Below are positions 17,070 to 25,137 of a DNA stretch of 64,000 nucleotides, piece after piece (positions within the stretch are counted from its first letter, which is position 1; each line of letters opens with the position of its first letter). The translations under genes and the position numbers were made by a program. Under the pieces are notes generated by a model. That model saw nothing but the letters and a program-made list of their open reading frames with translations, was not told the origin of the DNA and did no database searches. The stretch comes from HXMU1420-13 sp965601825 (GTDB lineage: Bacteria; Bacteroidota; Rhodothermia; Balneolales; Balneolaceae): assembly GCA_965601825.1 (NCBI GenBank), contig OZ271839.1, forward strand, positions 124,001 through 188,000. Reading direction: 5' to 3'.

Positions 17070-18557
17070 GTGAATATTCCGCATCAATATCAGCTATACA
17101 CTGCGGCTGAAAGTCGCGAGTTAGATCGAAAAACAATCGAAGAATTTGGTATTGATGGTTTTACTTTGATGGAAATAGCAGGTACGAGAGCTGCTGATTT
17201 CATTCTTCAAAAATTTCCAAAACCCTCAAAAGGATTGGTTCTTTGTGGACGAGGTAATAATGCCGGAGATGCATTAGTTGTTGCTCGAATTCTAAGTGAT
17301 CATAATCATTCTTTAGATATTCTTTTTGTAGATGGTAATGAATCACTTTCACCCGATTGCAAAAAGAATTATCAGCTTATCGCCGGTTTAGAATCCTCAA
17401 GAATCGAGTTTATTGATAGCATTGAGAAAGACTTAAGTGATTATCGCTTTGTTATTGATGGTATGCTGGGAACAGGATTAAATTCTGAAGTTCGTTTTCC
17501 ATACTCAGAGGTAATTGATGTAGCCAATGAAATGGATTGCTTAAAGTTTGCCATGGATATTCCAACCGGTTTACATGCAGATGATGGGACAATTCTGGGA
17601 AAAGCTATCAAAGCTGATTTCACTTTTGCATTTGGAACTCTAAAACGTGGTTGTTATTGGAATGAAGGCTATGATTATTGTGGGGAAGTCATCTTTTGTG
17701 AATTGCCTTTTCCATCAAAATTGAAAACCAGCACTGATTACTTGTTAGAAAACCACTGGCTAGAGACTGTTGAAATGGAAAATAATCAACGCCAGCATAA
17801 GTATGATGGTGGGGTAGTCTACATAATTGCCGGTTCTGAAGGACTAACCGGTGCTGCAATTTTATCTTCATTAAGTGCCTGGAATACTGGTGTCGGGGCC
17901 GTAATCTTAATAACGCCGAAAGGATTATTGCCGATTTATGATGAACAGCTAATTCACATTATTAAAAAACCAGTTGGGTCTGATTCGGATGTCAGGTTCA
18001 AGGTGAGTCATTTCGCTGATACACGTAATATACTTTCAGAGAAACCCGGAATTTTATTAATTGGTCCGGGATTAGGTCGAGATACAGAAACCATTCAGTT
18101 CACGAAAGAAATACTTTCTTCATTTGAAGGTGATGTAGTTATAGATGCAGATGCGCTTTTTGCATTATCTCAATCAATTGATTTCTCAAAACCAGTGACA
18201 TCAAAGTGGATTCTAACCCCTCATCCAGGTGAATTGTCTACCCTTTCAAAAAGTTCAGAAGAGCCTCGACTTAATCAGATCAAATTGATATCAGATTCTT
18301 TAGACTCAGTGATTCTTTCGAAAGGCTTGCCATCGGTTGTAGCTACAGAGAAACGAACTATTTCTACAAATTATGACACCAGAATATTTTCCCGAGCCGG
18401 TTTTGGTGATGTACTGGCAGGCAAAATTGCAGGGTTTTATTTAACCTCAAAAAACCGGGAACTTGCCTGCTGTTTGGCTCTTATAGATGGCAAAACTAAA
18501 GCAAATAATTTTATACATGATACTGGCGAGATGCTAGAGCCAATGGATATAATTTGA
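17070..18557 (+). CDS. nnrD: bifunctional NAD(P)H-hydrate repair enzyme (epimerase + dehydratase)
   Basis: 495-residue fusion of NnrE and NnrD, which repairs hydrated NADH/NADPH: the N-terminal YjeF_N domain (1-220) epimerises the hydrate and the C-terminal ribokinase-like domain (about 235-490) dehydrates it using ADP or ATP. Motifs: GRGNNAGDALVVAR (N-domain), GPGLGRD, VIDADALFAL, LTPHPGELSTL and FGDVLAGK. The last motif usually reads G-T/S-G-D; Phe replaces the Thr/Ser but the catalytic Asp is kept. The GTG start at 17070 lies 9 bases after proS and has AGGT close ahead, so it is probably in the proS operon. Confidence 0.92.
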   Translation: MNIPHQYQLYTAAESRELDRKTIEEFGIDGFTLMEIAGTRAADFILQKFPKPSKGLVLCGRGNNAGDALVVARILSDHNHSLDILFVDGNESLSPDCKKNYQLIAGLESSRIEFIDSIEKDLSDYRFVIDGMLGTGLNSEVRFPYSEVIDVANEMDCLKFAMDIPTGLHADDGTILGKAIKADFTFAFGTLKRGCYWNEGYDYCGEVIFCELPFPSKLKTSTDYLLENHWLETVEMENNQRQHKYDGGVVYIIAGSEGLTGAAILSSLSAWNTGVGAVILITPKGLLPIYDEQLIHIIKKPVGSDSDVRFKVSHFADTRNILSEKPGILLIGPGLGRDTETIQFTKEILSSFEGDVVIDADALFALSQSIDFSKPVTSKWILTPHPGELSTLSKSSEEPRLNQIKLISDSLDSVILSKGLPSVVATEKRTISTNYDTRIFSRAGFGDVLAGKIAGFYLTSKNRELACCLALIDGKTKANNFIHDTGEMLEPMDII

Positions 18558-18569
18558 TTCTGAGATACC

Positions 18570-18956
18570 ATTAAAGAACTTATTCTTACATATCGAAAAA
18601 CTTTTACAACGCTCTTTGTAATTGTTACTATTCTAGTCCTTTTTGGGACTTTATATCCTACAAAAACCCTTCCAAAAATCAATATCTGGGAGTATGATAA
18701 ACTTGCTCATTTTTTGCTCTTTGCAGCATGGACATTTTTATATGGATTAGTAAGGGCCATCAGAAAAAGAAAAGCCCCGAACCTTAGAATAGTTTTTACA
18801 CTTGGGCTTTTTTATGGTCTATTAGTCGAAGTTCTGCAGTTTATTTTGCCAACTAATCGTAGCCCTGAACTTTTCGATTTTATTGCAGATGCACTAGGTT
18901 CTTTAACTGCAGTATTAATTCTCAAATGGATTTTCAAAGCCGATAAGGAAAACTAG
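18570..18956 (+). CDS. VanZ-like membrane protein, apparent ATT start
   Basis: A VanZ-family membrane protein whose frame is open from 18564 (after an in-frame TGA at 18561-18563) to the stop at 18954-18956. The family hallmarks YPTKTLP and WEYDKLAHFLLFA lie ahead of the first standard start codon, a TTG at 18714, so the gene must begin further upstream. The only sensible start is ATT at 18570, which would give MKELILTYRKTFTT and a 128-residue protein of normal VanZ length with four membrane helices (about 11-29, 41-60, 69-87, 97-115). There is no ATG, GTG or TTG between the TGA and 18714. The gap to nnrD is 12 bases, so the genes are co-transcribed. A sequencing error (ATG read as ATT) is the main alternative. 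Confidence 0.75.
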   Translation: MKELILTYRKTFTTLFVIVTILVLFGTLYPTKTLPKINIWEYDKLAHFLLFAAWTFLYGLVRAIRKRKAPNLRIVFTLGLFYGLLVEVLQFILPTNRSPELFDFIADALGSLTAVLILKWIFKADKEN

Positions 18957-18957
18957 G

Positions 18958-18977
18958 TATCGCATGTTAATGCGATA
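18958..18977. repeat. perfect 8-bp hairpin after the VanZ-like gene
   Basis: TATCGCAT (18958-18965), loop GTTA, ATGCGATA (18970-18977). There is no T-run on either strand, so it is not a standard terminator. It begins 2 bases past the VanZ stop and lies 45 bases before the next ATG. It could be an RNA stem protecting the 3' end, or a protein-binding site. Confidence 0.45.
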
Positions 18978-19021
18978 GCATTACCCAACTATTTTAATGT
19001 GATTTTAAAAAACTCACTATC

Positions 19022-19576
19022 ATGGCAAATTCAATAAAGTCAAAAATAAAGATTGTACTGTCTCTGGCATTGATTCTAGTTGGCACTGATTCTCTATTCG
19101 CTCAATATCAAATGAGATCTTTTTTAAATGATGGAGATTTAAATGAAAACGGAGAGAAATTAAAAATCTCAACTAAAATAGCAGAGACAAATTATAAAAC
19201 GATTATCTATTTGAACGGACCGGATATCTCTAAAATATCCAGAGATACCCTATTCGAAGATGAAATAAAAGAAAAGGTTAAAAAAGGCAATTCAAGATTT
19301 ATATTACCAAATATTATTGGTGGGTATTCCTCATTCTTAGATAAATTCAAAAATATGCAGGGGGCCATTACTGAAGGTGAAAAATATAAACTAAACTTCG
19401 AGTTTACTGTAAATGAAATTGGAGTAATTGAATCAGTAGAATTTGAACCAAATACCGATTATGTAACTCAGAATTTAGTAGTTGAAGCACTTTCGAAGGT
19501 GCGATTTTCACCTGCAATAAAAGATGGAAGATTTGTGAAAGTGAAATTATCACATCAATTGGTTCTTTATAAATAG
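19022..19576 (+). CDS. exported protein with a TonB C-terminal-like domain
   Basis: 184-residue protein with a signal peptide (1-28, cut near SLFAQ) and a C-terminal region (about 115-184) resembling the TonB C-terminal fold: LNFEFTVNEIGVIESVEF followed by VVEALSKVRFSPAIKDGR and a final basic strand. The middle has no recognised domain. It lacks the membrane anchor and proline-rich arm of a real TonB, so it is not expected to drive transport by itself. The next gene is a complete TonB, hinting at a related role. Weak family assignment. Confidence 0.72.
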   Translation: MANSIKSKIKIVLSLALILVGTDSLFAQYQMRSFLNDGDLNENGEKLKISTKIAETNYKTIIYLNGPDISKISRDTLFEDEIKEKVKKGNSRFILPNIIGGYSSFLDKFKNMQGAITEGEKYKLNFEFTVNEIGVIESVEFEPNTDYVTQNLVVEALSKVRFSPAIKDGRFVKVKLSHQLVLYK

Positions 19577-19737
19577 TCTTAAAACTGCTAATTGAATAGT
19601 ATCAGACCGTTTTAATCCTACTTAACACTAATGCAAATTAACTCACGTTGTAGAAACATTATAATAATGATCTGCACTTGCGGGCTTTTAAAAAAATCAC
19701 GTTCTTTTTAAACCCTAATTTAAATCAAGACCAGGAT

Positions 19738-20394
19738 ATGACTAACGAACGAAAAAGTGCTAAGGCAGACTTAAGGAGATCGTATAATATCACTCTTCAA
19801 GTCGGTCTTATTGCTGCACTATTATTTATGATTGGCTTGGTTCGCATCAATCTTTACAGCGAGCCACCTGCTCCACCACCGATCGAAATTCAAGAGGAAG
19901 TGGTGATGGAAGATGTAATTGTAACAAAACAAGTGGAAACTCCACCTCCACCACCTCGTCCACCGGTACCTGTTGAGGTTCCTAATGATGAGATTATCGA
20001 GGACGATGTAGTTGACCTTGATTTAGAATTCGATCTAGACGGACCAATGGACTTACCTCCACCGCCACCACCACCAGCTGAAGAAGAAGAAGATTTCTTC
20101 GTAGTTGTTGAGAACATGCCGGTATTACAAGGTGGTTTAGGTGAACTTCAAAGAAAAGTGAAGTATCCTGAAATGGCTCGACGTGCGGGTATTGAAGGTC
20201 GTGTAACTGTACAGTTTATCGTGAACGAAAGAGGAGAAGTTGAAAATCCTCGTGTAATTCGTGGAATCGGCGGTGGTTGTGATGAGGCTGCATTAGACGC
20301 TGTAAAGCAAGCTAAATTTACACCAGGAATGCAACGTGGACGACCAGTACGTGTACAGTACTCACTCCCAATCGTATTCAGACTTCAGAATTAA
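19738..20394 (+). CDS. tonB: energy transducer TonB
   Basis: 218-residue TonB protein that couples the proton-motive force to outer-membrane receptors. A short basic cytoplasmic N-terminus is followed by one membrane helix (about 19-38), a long periplasmic spacer (42-140) with Pro runs and Asp/Glu clusters, and a TonB_C domain (about 145-218) with YPEMARRAGIEGRVTVQFIV and FTPGMQRGRPVRV. The ATG at 19738 is chosen; a TTG at 19678 would add 20 residues with no counterpart in typical TonB N-termini. ExbB/ExbD genes are not nearby. A strong terminator follows. Confidence 0.93.
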   Translation: MTNERKSAKADLRRSYNITLQVGLIAALLFMIGLVRINLYSEPPAPPPIEIQEEVVMEDVIVTKQVETPPPPPRPPVPVEVPNDEIIEDDVVDLDLEFDLDGPMDLPPPPPPPAEEEEDFFVVVENMPVLQGGLGELQRKVKYPEMARRAGIEGRVTVQFIVNERGEVENPRVIRGIGGGCDEAALDAVKQAKFTPGMQRGRPVRVQYSLPIVFRLQN

Positions 20395-20413
20395 TCTGAA
20401 TAAGAATAATTTT

Positions 20414-20447
20414 AAAACCCTCTCGTCTACAACGTGAGGGTTTTTTT
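20414..20447 (+). terminator. intrinsic terminator after tonB
   Basis: Stem AAAACCCTC (20414-20422) with GAGGGTTTT (20436-20444), a 13-base loop and a run of seven T residues. The A-run on the left arm lets it also act for the convergent Nudix gene, whose stop codon lies in its tail at 20446-20448. Confidence 0.85.
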
Positions 20448-20862
20448 ATGCCATAAACTCTTTAAATCGAGTTAAGACACTGCGTAAATTATCAAAGCCA
20501 ACCAACTCAATGGCTTCATAGATTGGAACCCATTCAATTTGCTCGATACCCTCTTCTAATTGGGGTTTTAATTCAACCTGATGTGGAAAAATCATTGAGT
20601 ACCAAAAGGTAGTTTTTCCATATTCTACATTCTTTTGAATATACTCATGATAGGTAGTCCCTAAATCAGAGATTATCATTGGGAGTAAACTACCTGTCTC
20701 TTCAGATACTTCTCTTACTGCACACATTGGTATGGATTCACCTTTTTCAAGTTTACCTTTTGGCAAATCCCAGAATCCATTTCTGTAAATAAGGAGAACT
20801 TTTATACCATCTACCTCAATCCGAAAAACAATTCCACCAGCAGCAGATATCGGTTTAACCAT
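20446..20862 (-). CDS. Nudix hydrolase
   Basis: 138-residue Nudix hydrolase, a family that cleaves nucleoside diphosphates linked to another group. The Nudix box is complete: G36 (GKLEKGE), E42, then R50-E51-V-S-E54-E55-T-G57. Such short proteins with SAAGGIVFR at the start and a WDLPKGKL motif resemble Ap4A or diadenosine-polyphosphate and (p)ppGpp-type hydrolases, but the substrate cannot be assigned. The ATG at 20862 is chosen; it overlaps the stop of the upstream DUF1844 gene by 8 bases, indicating translational coupling. Confidence 0.9.
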   Translation of the reverse strand: MVKPISAAGGIVFRIEVDGIKVLLIYRNGFWDLPKGKLEKGESIPMCAVREVSEETGSLLPMIISDLGTTYHEYIQKNVEYGKTTFWYSMIFPHQVELKPQLEEGIEQIEWVPIYEAIELVGFDNLRSVLTRFKEFMA

Positions 20863-21184
20863 CAGATTCTGCTGAAGCTTCTGAATCTTCTGGTGCCGAG
20901 CCCCCTTCTTTTGCAGCTTCATCTGCATAATTAAGACGAAGCGTAGTTAGAATCTGATCTAAAAATCCTTTTAACTCTTTAGGTAAATTACCCGTAGTAA
21001 ATTTATCTAAAACAGTAAGGGTATCGATGGCATATTTCGCAGATGCTAAATCTTTTTCGATCGTATCCGTAGCAGGGTTTTTAAGTTTACCAAGTCCCAT
21101 CATTCCAATTTGTTGATGCTGCTGGATTAACATCATAAATAACAGTTGGTCCTGTTGGTCCTGATTCAGAGATCCTTCATTCAT
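20855..21184 (-). CDS. DUF1844 protein
   Basis: 109-residue acidic, soluble protein matching DUF1844: LFMMLIQQHQQIGMMGLGK followed by NPATDTIEKDLASAKYAIDTL and LTTLRLNYADE. The family is small and uncharacterised. The last 20 residues are a low-complexity Ala/Ser/Glu tail. It precedes and overlaps the Nudix gene, forming a two-gene operon divergent from DUF1015-serC. The 101-base gap at 21185-21285 must carry both promoters. Confidence 0.88.
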   Translation of the reverse strand: MNEGSLNQDQQDQLLFMMLIQQHQQIGMMGLGKLKNPATDTIEKDLASAKYAIDTLTVLDKFTTGNLPKELKGFLDQILTTLRLNYADEAAKEGGSAPEDSEASAESDG

Positions 21185-21285
21185 CGTAATAAAATTAGTT
21201 CGTTATTAATCGTCTAAATTTATGGGGATTTAAACTTAATAAAGAACATTTTTCATTACCTTTTACAGCTAATTTTATCGGATAT

Positions 21286-22479
21286 ATGGCAATCTTAAGA
21301 CCTTTTAAAGCCTGGCGACCAAATCCCAAACACGCAAATGAAATTGCCTGTTTACCTTATGATGTAGTTCATACAGATGAGGCTCGTGAAATTCTAAAAG
21401 CTAATCCTAATAGCTTTATGAAAGTTGTTCGCCCTGAAGCTGATTTCGATTCCAATATTTCAACTTATGCTGAAGCCGTTTACATAAAAGGTCGAGATAA
21501 TTTAAACGAGTTTCTCTCATCAGATTTTTTCACTCAGGAATCCGAGGCCTCGTTGTACATTTACAGACTCAAATGGCATGATAAAGTTAAAACCGGAATA
21601 TTTGGCTGTGTATCGGTTGATGAATATGATTCTGGCTCGATTCTTAAACATGAATTGACACGACCGGAAAAGGAGAATGATCGAACCAGGCATATAATCA
21701 CTCAAAATGCTCATGCAGAATCAGTAATGATCACTTTCCAGTCGACTGATTTAATAAGAGAAACAATTCAGGAAGTCACTATATCAGAACCACTTTACCA
21801 ATTTATGGTTGAAGATGAAGTGGAGCATTTTATTTGGAAAGTTGAAAATCCATCCATAATTCTTACTGAGTTTGAGAAAATTGAAAAACTATACATTGCA
21901 GATGGACACCATCGTTGTGCAAGTGCATCACGAGCTTCCAAAGAAATTGACAGCAATAAACACCCTGAAGTCAATTATTTCCCCGCTGTTTTATTTCCGA
22001 TGGATGAAGTTCAAATACTGGCATATAACCGCATTGTATTTTCGGTACCAGAAACATTTTTAGAAGATCTAAATTCAGTTATTAATTTAGCTGAGACATC
22101 AGAACCTGAACCAAAGAATCCGGGTGAAGTTTGTATCTATTCAAATTCGAAATGGTACAAGTTTGAATTACCGGAATCCAAATTTGATGACATTGAATCT
22201 CAGCTAGATGTCGCGCGTTTACAAGAACATATCTTAGATCCATTGCTGGGAATTACCGACCAACGAACTAATAAAAACGTATCTTTCGTCGGCGGTGTTC
22301 ATGGGATCGAGGAGCTTGAACGATATGTAGATTCTGGTCAGGCTGAGTTAGCAATCAGCATGTATCCAACAAGCATTAACGAACTAGTTTCAGTTTCAGA
22401 TGCCGGTCAATTAATGCCACCAAAATCCACATGGTTCGAACCAAAATTAAGATCCGGTTTATTAATCCACACATTTTAA
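21286..22479 (+). CDS. DUF1015 family protein, serine-pathway associated
   Basis: 397-residue DUF1015 protein. Conserved features include RPFKAWRPNP and ACLPYDVVHTDEAREI at the N-terminus, FMKVVRPE, a KHELTRPEKENDR motif near residue 127, and IADGHHRCASA near 205. The family has no firmly established activity but often sits beside serA/serC. Here serC follows after 24 bases, so a role in serine or phosphoserine metabolism is a fair inference. Soluble, no signal peptide. Confidence 0.88.
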   Translation: MAILRPFKAWRPNPKHANEIACLPYDVVHTDEAREILKANPNSFMKVVRPEADFDSNISTYAEAVYIKGRDNLNEFLSSDFFTQESEASLYIYRLKWHDKVKTGIFGCVSVDEYDSGSILKHELTRPEKENDRTRHIITQNAHAESVMITFQSTDLIRETIQEVTISEPLYQFMVEDEVEHFIWKVENPSIILTEFEKIEKLYIADGHHRCASASRASKEIDSNKHPEVNYFPAVLFPMDEVQILAYNRIVFSVPETFLEDLNSVINLAETSEPEPKNPGEVCIYSNSKWYKFELPESKFDDIESQLDVARLQEHILDPLLGITDQRTNKNVSFVGGVHGIEELERYVDSGQAELAISMYPTSINELVSVSDAGQLMPPKSTWFEPKLRSGLLIHTF

Positions 22480-22503
22480 TCACACACACATCATCAAGTA
22501 AAA

Positions 22504-23583
22504 ATGAATAGAATTCACAACTTTAGTGCCGGTCCGGCTGCATTGCCTCTGGAAGTTTTAGAAAGAGCCAAAGAAGAATTTGTTGACTATAAGAACTCAG
22601 GTACTTCCATTATTGAAAAATCACACAGGGGGACTGACTATGTGGCCGTTGATGCACATGCTAGAGAACAACTGGTCAATATTCTAAATCTCGGAGATGA
22701 CTTTGATGTTATTTTTCTTCAAGGAGGTGCCAGTACTCAGTTTTTGACCGTTCCTTATAACTTTCTGTCTGAAGGAGAAACTGCGGATTATATCAATACC
22801 GGTTCATGGAGCTCGAAAGCAATTAAAGAGGCTAAGTTCTTCGGAAATGTAAATGAAGCTTATTCTAGTGCAGATACTAACTTCAATCGTATTCCAACTA
22901 ATGAGGAACTTTCCTTAACTGAAAACGCCAAGTACGTTCACTTTACATCGAACAATACAATTTTTGGAACCCAGTTTGCCTCAGAGCCAGAAACAAATGG
23001 AGTAAAACTAGTTTGTGATGCCAGTTCCGATTTTCTATCCCGACCAATAGATATTTCAAAATATGGAGTGATCTATGCCGGAGCTCAGAAGAATCTTGGA
23101 CCATCGGGTGTAACGGTTGTAATTGTGAACAAAGAGTATCTTGCTGAACATGGTAAATCTGGCATTCCAACTATGATGAACTACAATACACATGCCGGTA
23201 AAATGTTCAATACACCACCGGTATTTGCAGTATATATGGTTGGACTTGTACTTGACTGGATTCAGGAAAAAGGTGGACTAAATTATTTCGAAAGCTTTAA
23301 CAAAGAAAAAGCTGCTTTGCTCTACAATGAAATAGATGCCGACGATTTTTATTTAGGTACAGCCGAAAATGCGTCCCGATCTAATATGAATGTTTGTTTT
23401 AGGCTTGGTTCTGAAGAGCTGGAATCAAAGTTTTTAGCCGAAGCTACTGCTCAAAAACTAGATGCATTGAAAGGCCACCGAAGTGTTGGCGGAATCAGAG
23501 CAAGTATTTATAACGCTTGTCCTCAGGAAAGTGTTGACGCTCTAGTCTCTTTCATGAAAGATTTTCGAACTAAAAACGGGTAA
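22504..23583 (+). CDS. serC: phosphoserine aminotransferase
   Basis: 359-residue PLP-dependent transaminase making 3-phosphoserine from 3-phosphohydroxypyruvate in serine synthesis, and also used in PLP synthesis in some bacteria. It starts with the family's NFSAGPAALP. The PLP-binding lysine is K196 in YAGAQKNLGPSG, preceded by CDASSDFLSRP. The C-terminal GHRSVGGIRASIYNA motif is complete. Length is normal. It is the second gene of the DUF1015-serC operon and is followed by a strong terminator. Confidence 0.97.
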   Translation: MNRIHNFSAGPAALPLEVLERAKEEFVDYKNSGTSIIEKSHRGTDYVAVDAHAREQLVNILNLGDDFDVIFLQGGASTQFLTVPYNFLSEGETADYINTGSWSSKAIKEAKFFGNVNEAYSSADTNFNRIPTNEELSLTENAKYVHFTSNNTIFGTQFASEPETNGVKLVCDASSDFLSRPIDISKYGVIYAGAQKNLGPSGVTVVIVNKEYLAEHGKSGIPTMMNYNTHAGKMFNTPPVFAVYMVGLVLDWIQEKGGLNYFESFNKEKAALLYNEIDADDFYLGTAENASRSNMNVCFRLGSEELESKFLAEATAQKLDALKGHRSVGGIRASIYNACPQESVDALVSFMKDFRTKNG

Positions 23584-23604
23584 TAGCACTCACTTTTTGA
23601 TTTA

Positions 23605-23633
23605 GGGATTCGGGAAACCGAATCCCTTTTTTT
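23605..23633 (+). terminator. intrinsic terminator after serC
   Basis: Perfect 9-bp stem GGGATTCGG (23605-23613) and CCGAATCCC (23618-23626) with a GAAA tetraloop, then seven T residues. It lies 22 bases after the serC stop and touches the end of the convergent rhomboid gene. Confidence 0.93.
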
Positions 23634-24225
23634 ATCCATAAAAGCCAAAGACAGTTAAGAAATGATCAATTGTATTTGGTACAAAAGCGAACATATATAT
23701 TATTCCCCAGGCAGCTCCTCCAACATGTGCCTCATGATTGATCTTCCCTTCTTTTTTACTTGCCCAAATACTATATGCAACGAAAATTGCACCAAATAGA
23801 ATTGCCGGAATTCCTATTGGTATCAGAAACAAGTAAATCTTTTCGAAAGGAAATATCACGATAAACCCGAACAATACTGCTTCTACAGCGCCGGATGCCC
23901 CAATAGTAGCAAAAGAAGGGTTATCTCTATGCCTTATTAGCGAAGGAATGGATGATGCTAATAATCCAGTGAAGTATAAAATCAAAAAATGAGTCTCACC
24001 AATCGTTCTTTCTAAAACAGGACCAAAAAAGAATAATGTGATCATATTAAACGCTAAATGCGTATATCCGCCATGTAAGAACCCGGAAGTAATTAACTCA
24101 TACCAAGTGTTTTTTCTAACCGCTCGATATGGCATAAACATCCCTATTTCCATCATTCTTTGATTACTAAAAGCAGCAATCGAAACAACAACATTGACGG
24201 CAATTAATAAAAGTGTAGCACTCAT
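23632..24225 (-). CDS. rhomboid family intramembrane serine protease
   Basis: 197-residue rhomboid protease cleaving membrane proteins within the bilayer. Six membrane helices. Catalytic Ser111 in ATIGASGAVEA and His167 in HEAHVGGAAWG form the dyad; HGGYTHLAFNM near residue 51-61 is the L1-loop/TM2 oxyanion region of the family. Length suits the basic six-helix form. Substrates are unknown. A terminator-like hairpin lies in its own leader (24251-24286). Confidence 0.92.
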   Translation of the reverse strand: MSATLLLIAVNVVVSIAAFSNQRMMEIGMFMPYRAVRKNTWYELITSGFLHGGYTHLAFNMITLFFFGPVLERTIGETHFLILYFTGLLASSIPSLIRHRDNPSFATIGASGAVEAVLFGFIVIFPFEKIYLFLIPIGIPAILFGAIFVAYSIWASKKEGKINHEAHVGGAAWGIIYMFAFVPNTIDHFLTVFGFYG

Positions 24226-24250
24226 TGATGAAATTTAAAAGACTAATCAA

Positions 24251-24286
24251 TACAAAAAACCCTAACGATTATTCAACGTTAGGGTT
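24251..24286 (-). terminator. terminator-like hairpin in the leader of the rhomboid gene
   Basis: Perfect 10-bp stem AACCCTAACG (24259-24268) with CGTTAGGGTT (24277-24286), 8-base loop, followed on the minus strand by a run of T residues (complement of 24255-24260). The nearest minus-strand gene upstream starts beyond 28 kb, so it does not end a known gene. It lies 26 bases before the rhomboid start. Either an attenuator in the rhomboid leader or a stop for antisense transcription. Confidence 0.6.
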
Positions 24287-24401
24287 CCCCTAAATTATGA
24301 AAATGGTTGTTCAAAATTGATTGATAAAAACTTCATCTCAAATTGATTTAATCTTTTCAAAATTGACAATATATTTAGGCAATCATCTACAACAATCTAT
24401 T

Positions 24402-25070
24402 ATGAATACGTCAAGGTTATCTTTAGTACTACTGTGCGCTACTATGCTCTTTATTTCTAATTGTGGAATTGTACCCAAAACCAAAGGAATTGCAGCTGGA
24501 GCAAAAGGATCAGAAAACGCAATTGAAACGGGTGTTGCCAGCTGGTATGGTCCAAACTTCCATGGAAAACTAACTGCTAATGGTGAGACTTACGACATGG
24601 ATGGCATGACTGCGGCCCATAGAACGTTACCTTTTAACTCAGAAGTTGTTGTTGAAAATCTCGACAATGGAAGAACCACTCGGGTTCGAATTAACGATCG
24701 CGGTCCTTTCGCAAAAGATCGGATAATTGATTTATCAAGAGCTGCAGCTACTGAAATTGATATGGTTGGACCAGGTACTGCTAGAGTTCGTTTATACTTA
24801 GTAAAAGGTGATTTAGAAAATTCAAGAGTTACCGATTTAAAAGTCATGAATTTTACTATTCAACTAGCTTCTTTTACTGATGAAGCATTAGCGCAAGAAA
24901 AATCGTCCCAGATTGCAGGAAGTCGCGTAGAACGTCTAAATATAAATGGTTCTTTAGTATTCAGAGTGTATTACGGCACCTATCAAGACACGGCACTTGC
25001 AGAAGCAGATTTACAAAAACTGCAAAATGATGGCTTCGAAGGCTTTGTGAAGCAAATTGAAAACGATTAA
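24402..25070 (+). CDS. rlpA: RlpA-like septal ring lipoprotein (DPBB + SPOR)
   Basis: 222-residue lipoprotein with lipobox FISNC, lipidated at Cys21. A double-psi beta-barrel domain (44-135) carries GVASWYG, His54 and NDRGPF with Asp99, the residues that make RlpA a lytic transglycosylase in Pseudomonas. A SPOR domain (about 148-222) binds denuded septal peptidoglycan. The ATG at 24402 gives the signal peptide; the longer frame from 24321 would not. A TATATTTA box at 24370-24377 also supports this start. Role: cell division or septal wall remodelling. Confidence 0.92.
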   Translation: MNTSRLSLVLLCATMLFISNCGIVPKTKGIAAGAKGSENAIETGVASWYGPNFHGKLTANGETYDMDGMTAAHRTLPFNSEVVVENLDNGRTTRVRINDRGPFAKDRIIDLSRAAATEIDMVGPGTARVRLYLVKGDLENSRVTDLKVMNFTIQLASFTDEALAQEKSSQIAGSRVERLNINGSLVFRVYYGTYQDTALAEADLQKLQNDGFEGFVKQIEND

Positions 25071-25098
25071 TTCTTTTCCTCGGGATTGATACAGATAC

Positions 25099-25128
25099 TT
25101 TTACGGTTATAACCCGCGAATCGTAAAA
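25099..25128. promoter_or_regulatory. inverted repeat ahead of crtI, possible operator
   Basis: TTTTACG (25099-25105) and CGTAAAA (25122-25128) form a perfect 7+7 inverted repeat with a 16-base spacer, ending 9 bases before the crtI ATG. It could be a binding site for a regulator or an RNA stem covering the ribosome site. Unproven. Confidence 0.35.
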
Positions 25129-25137
25129 ATCATATCT

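Noticed and set aside
18714..18956. VanZ-like gene starting at TTG 18714
   Set aside because: This would remove the first helix and the conserved DKLAHF motif, which are clearly present upstream in the same frame.
19678..19737. TTG start for TonB adding 20 residues
   Set aside because: The added stretch does not resemble TonB N-termini, and the ATG at 19738 gives the normal short cytoplasmic segment; kept only as a remote alternative.
19890..20117. Antisense Gly/Ser-rich frame opposite tonB
   Set aside because: It is the reverse reading of the Pro-rich spacer codons of TonB, with no start signal or homology.
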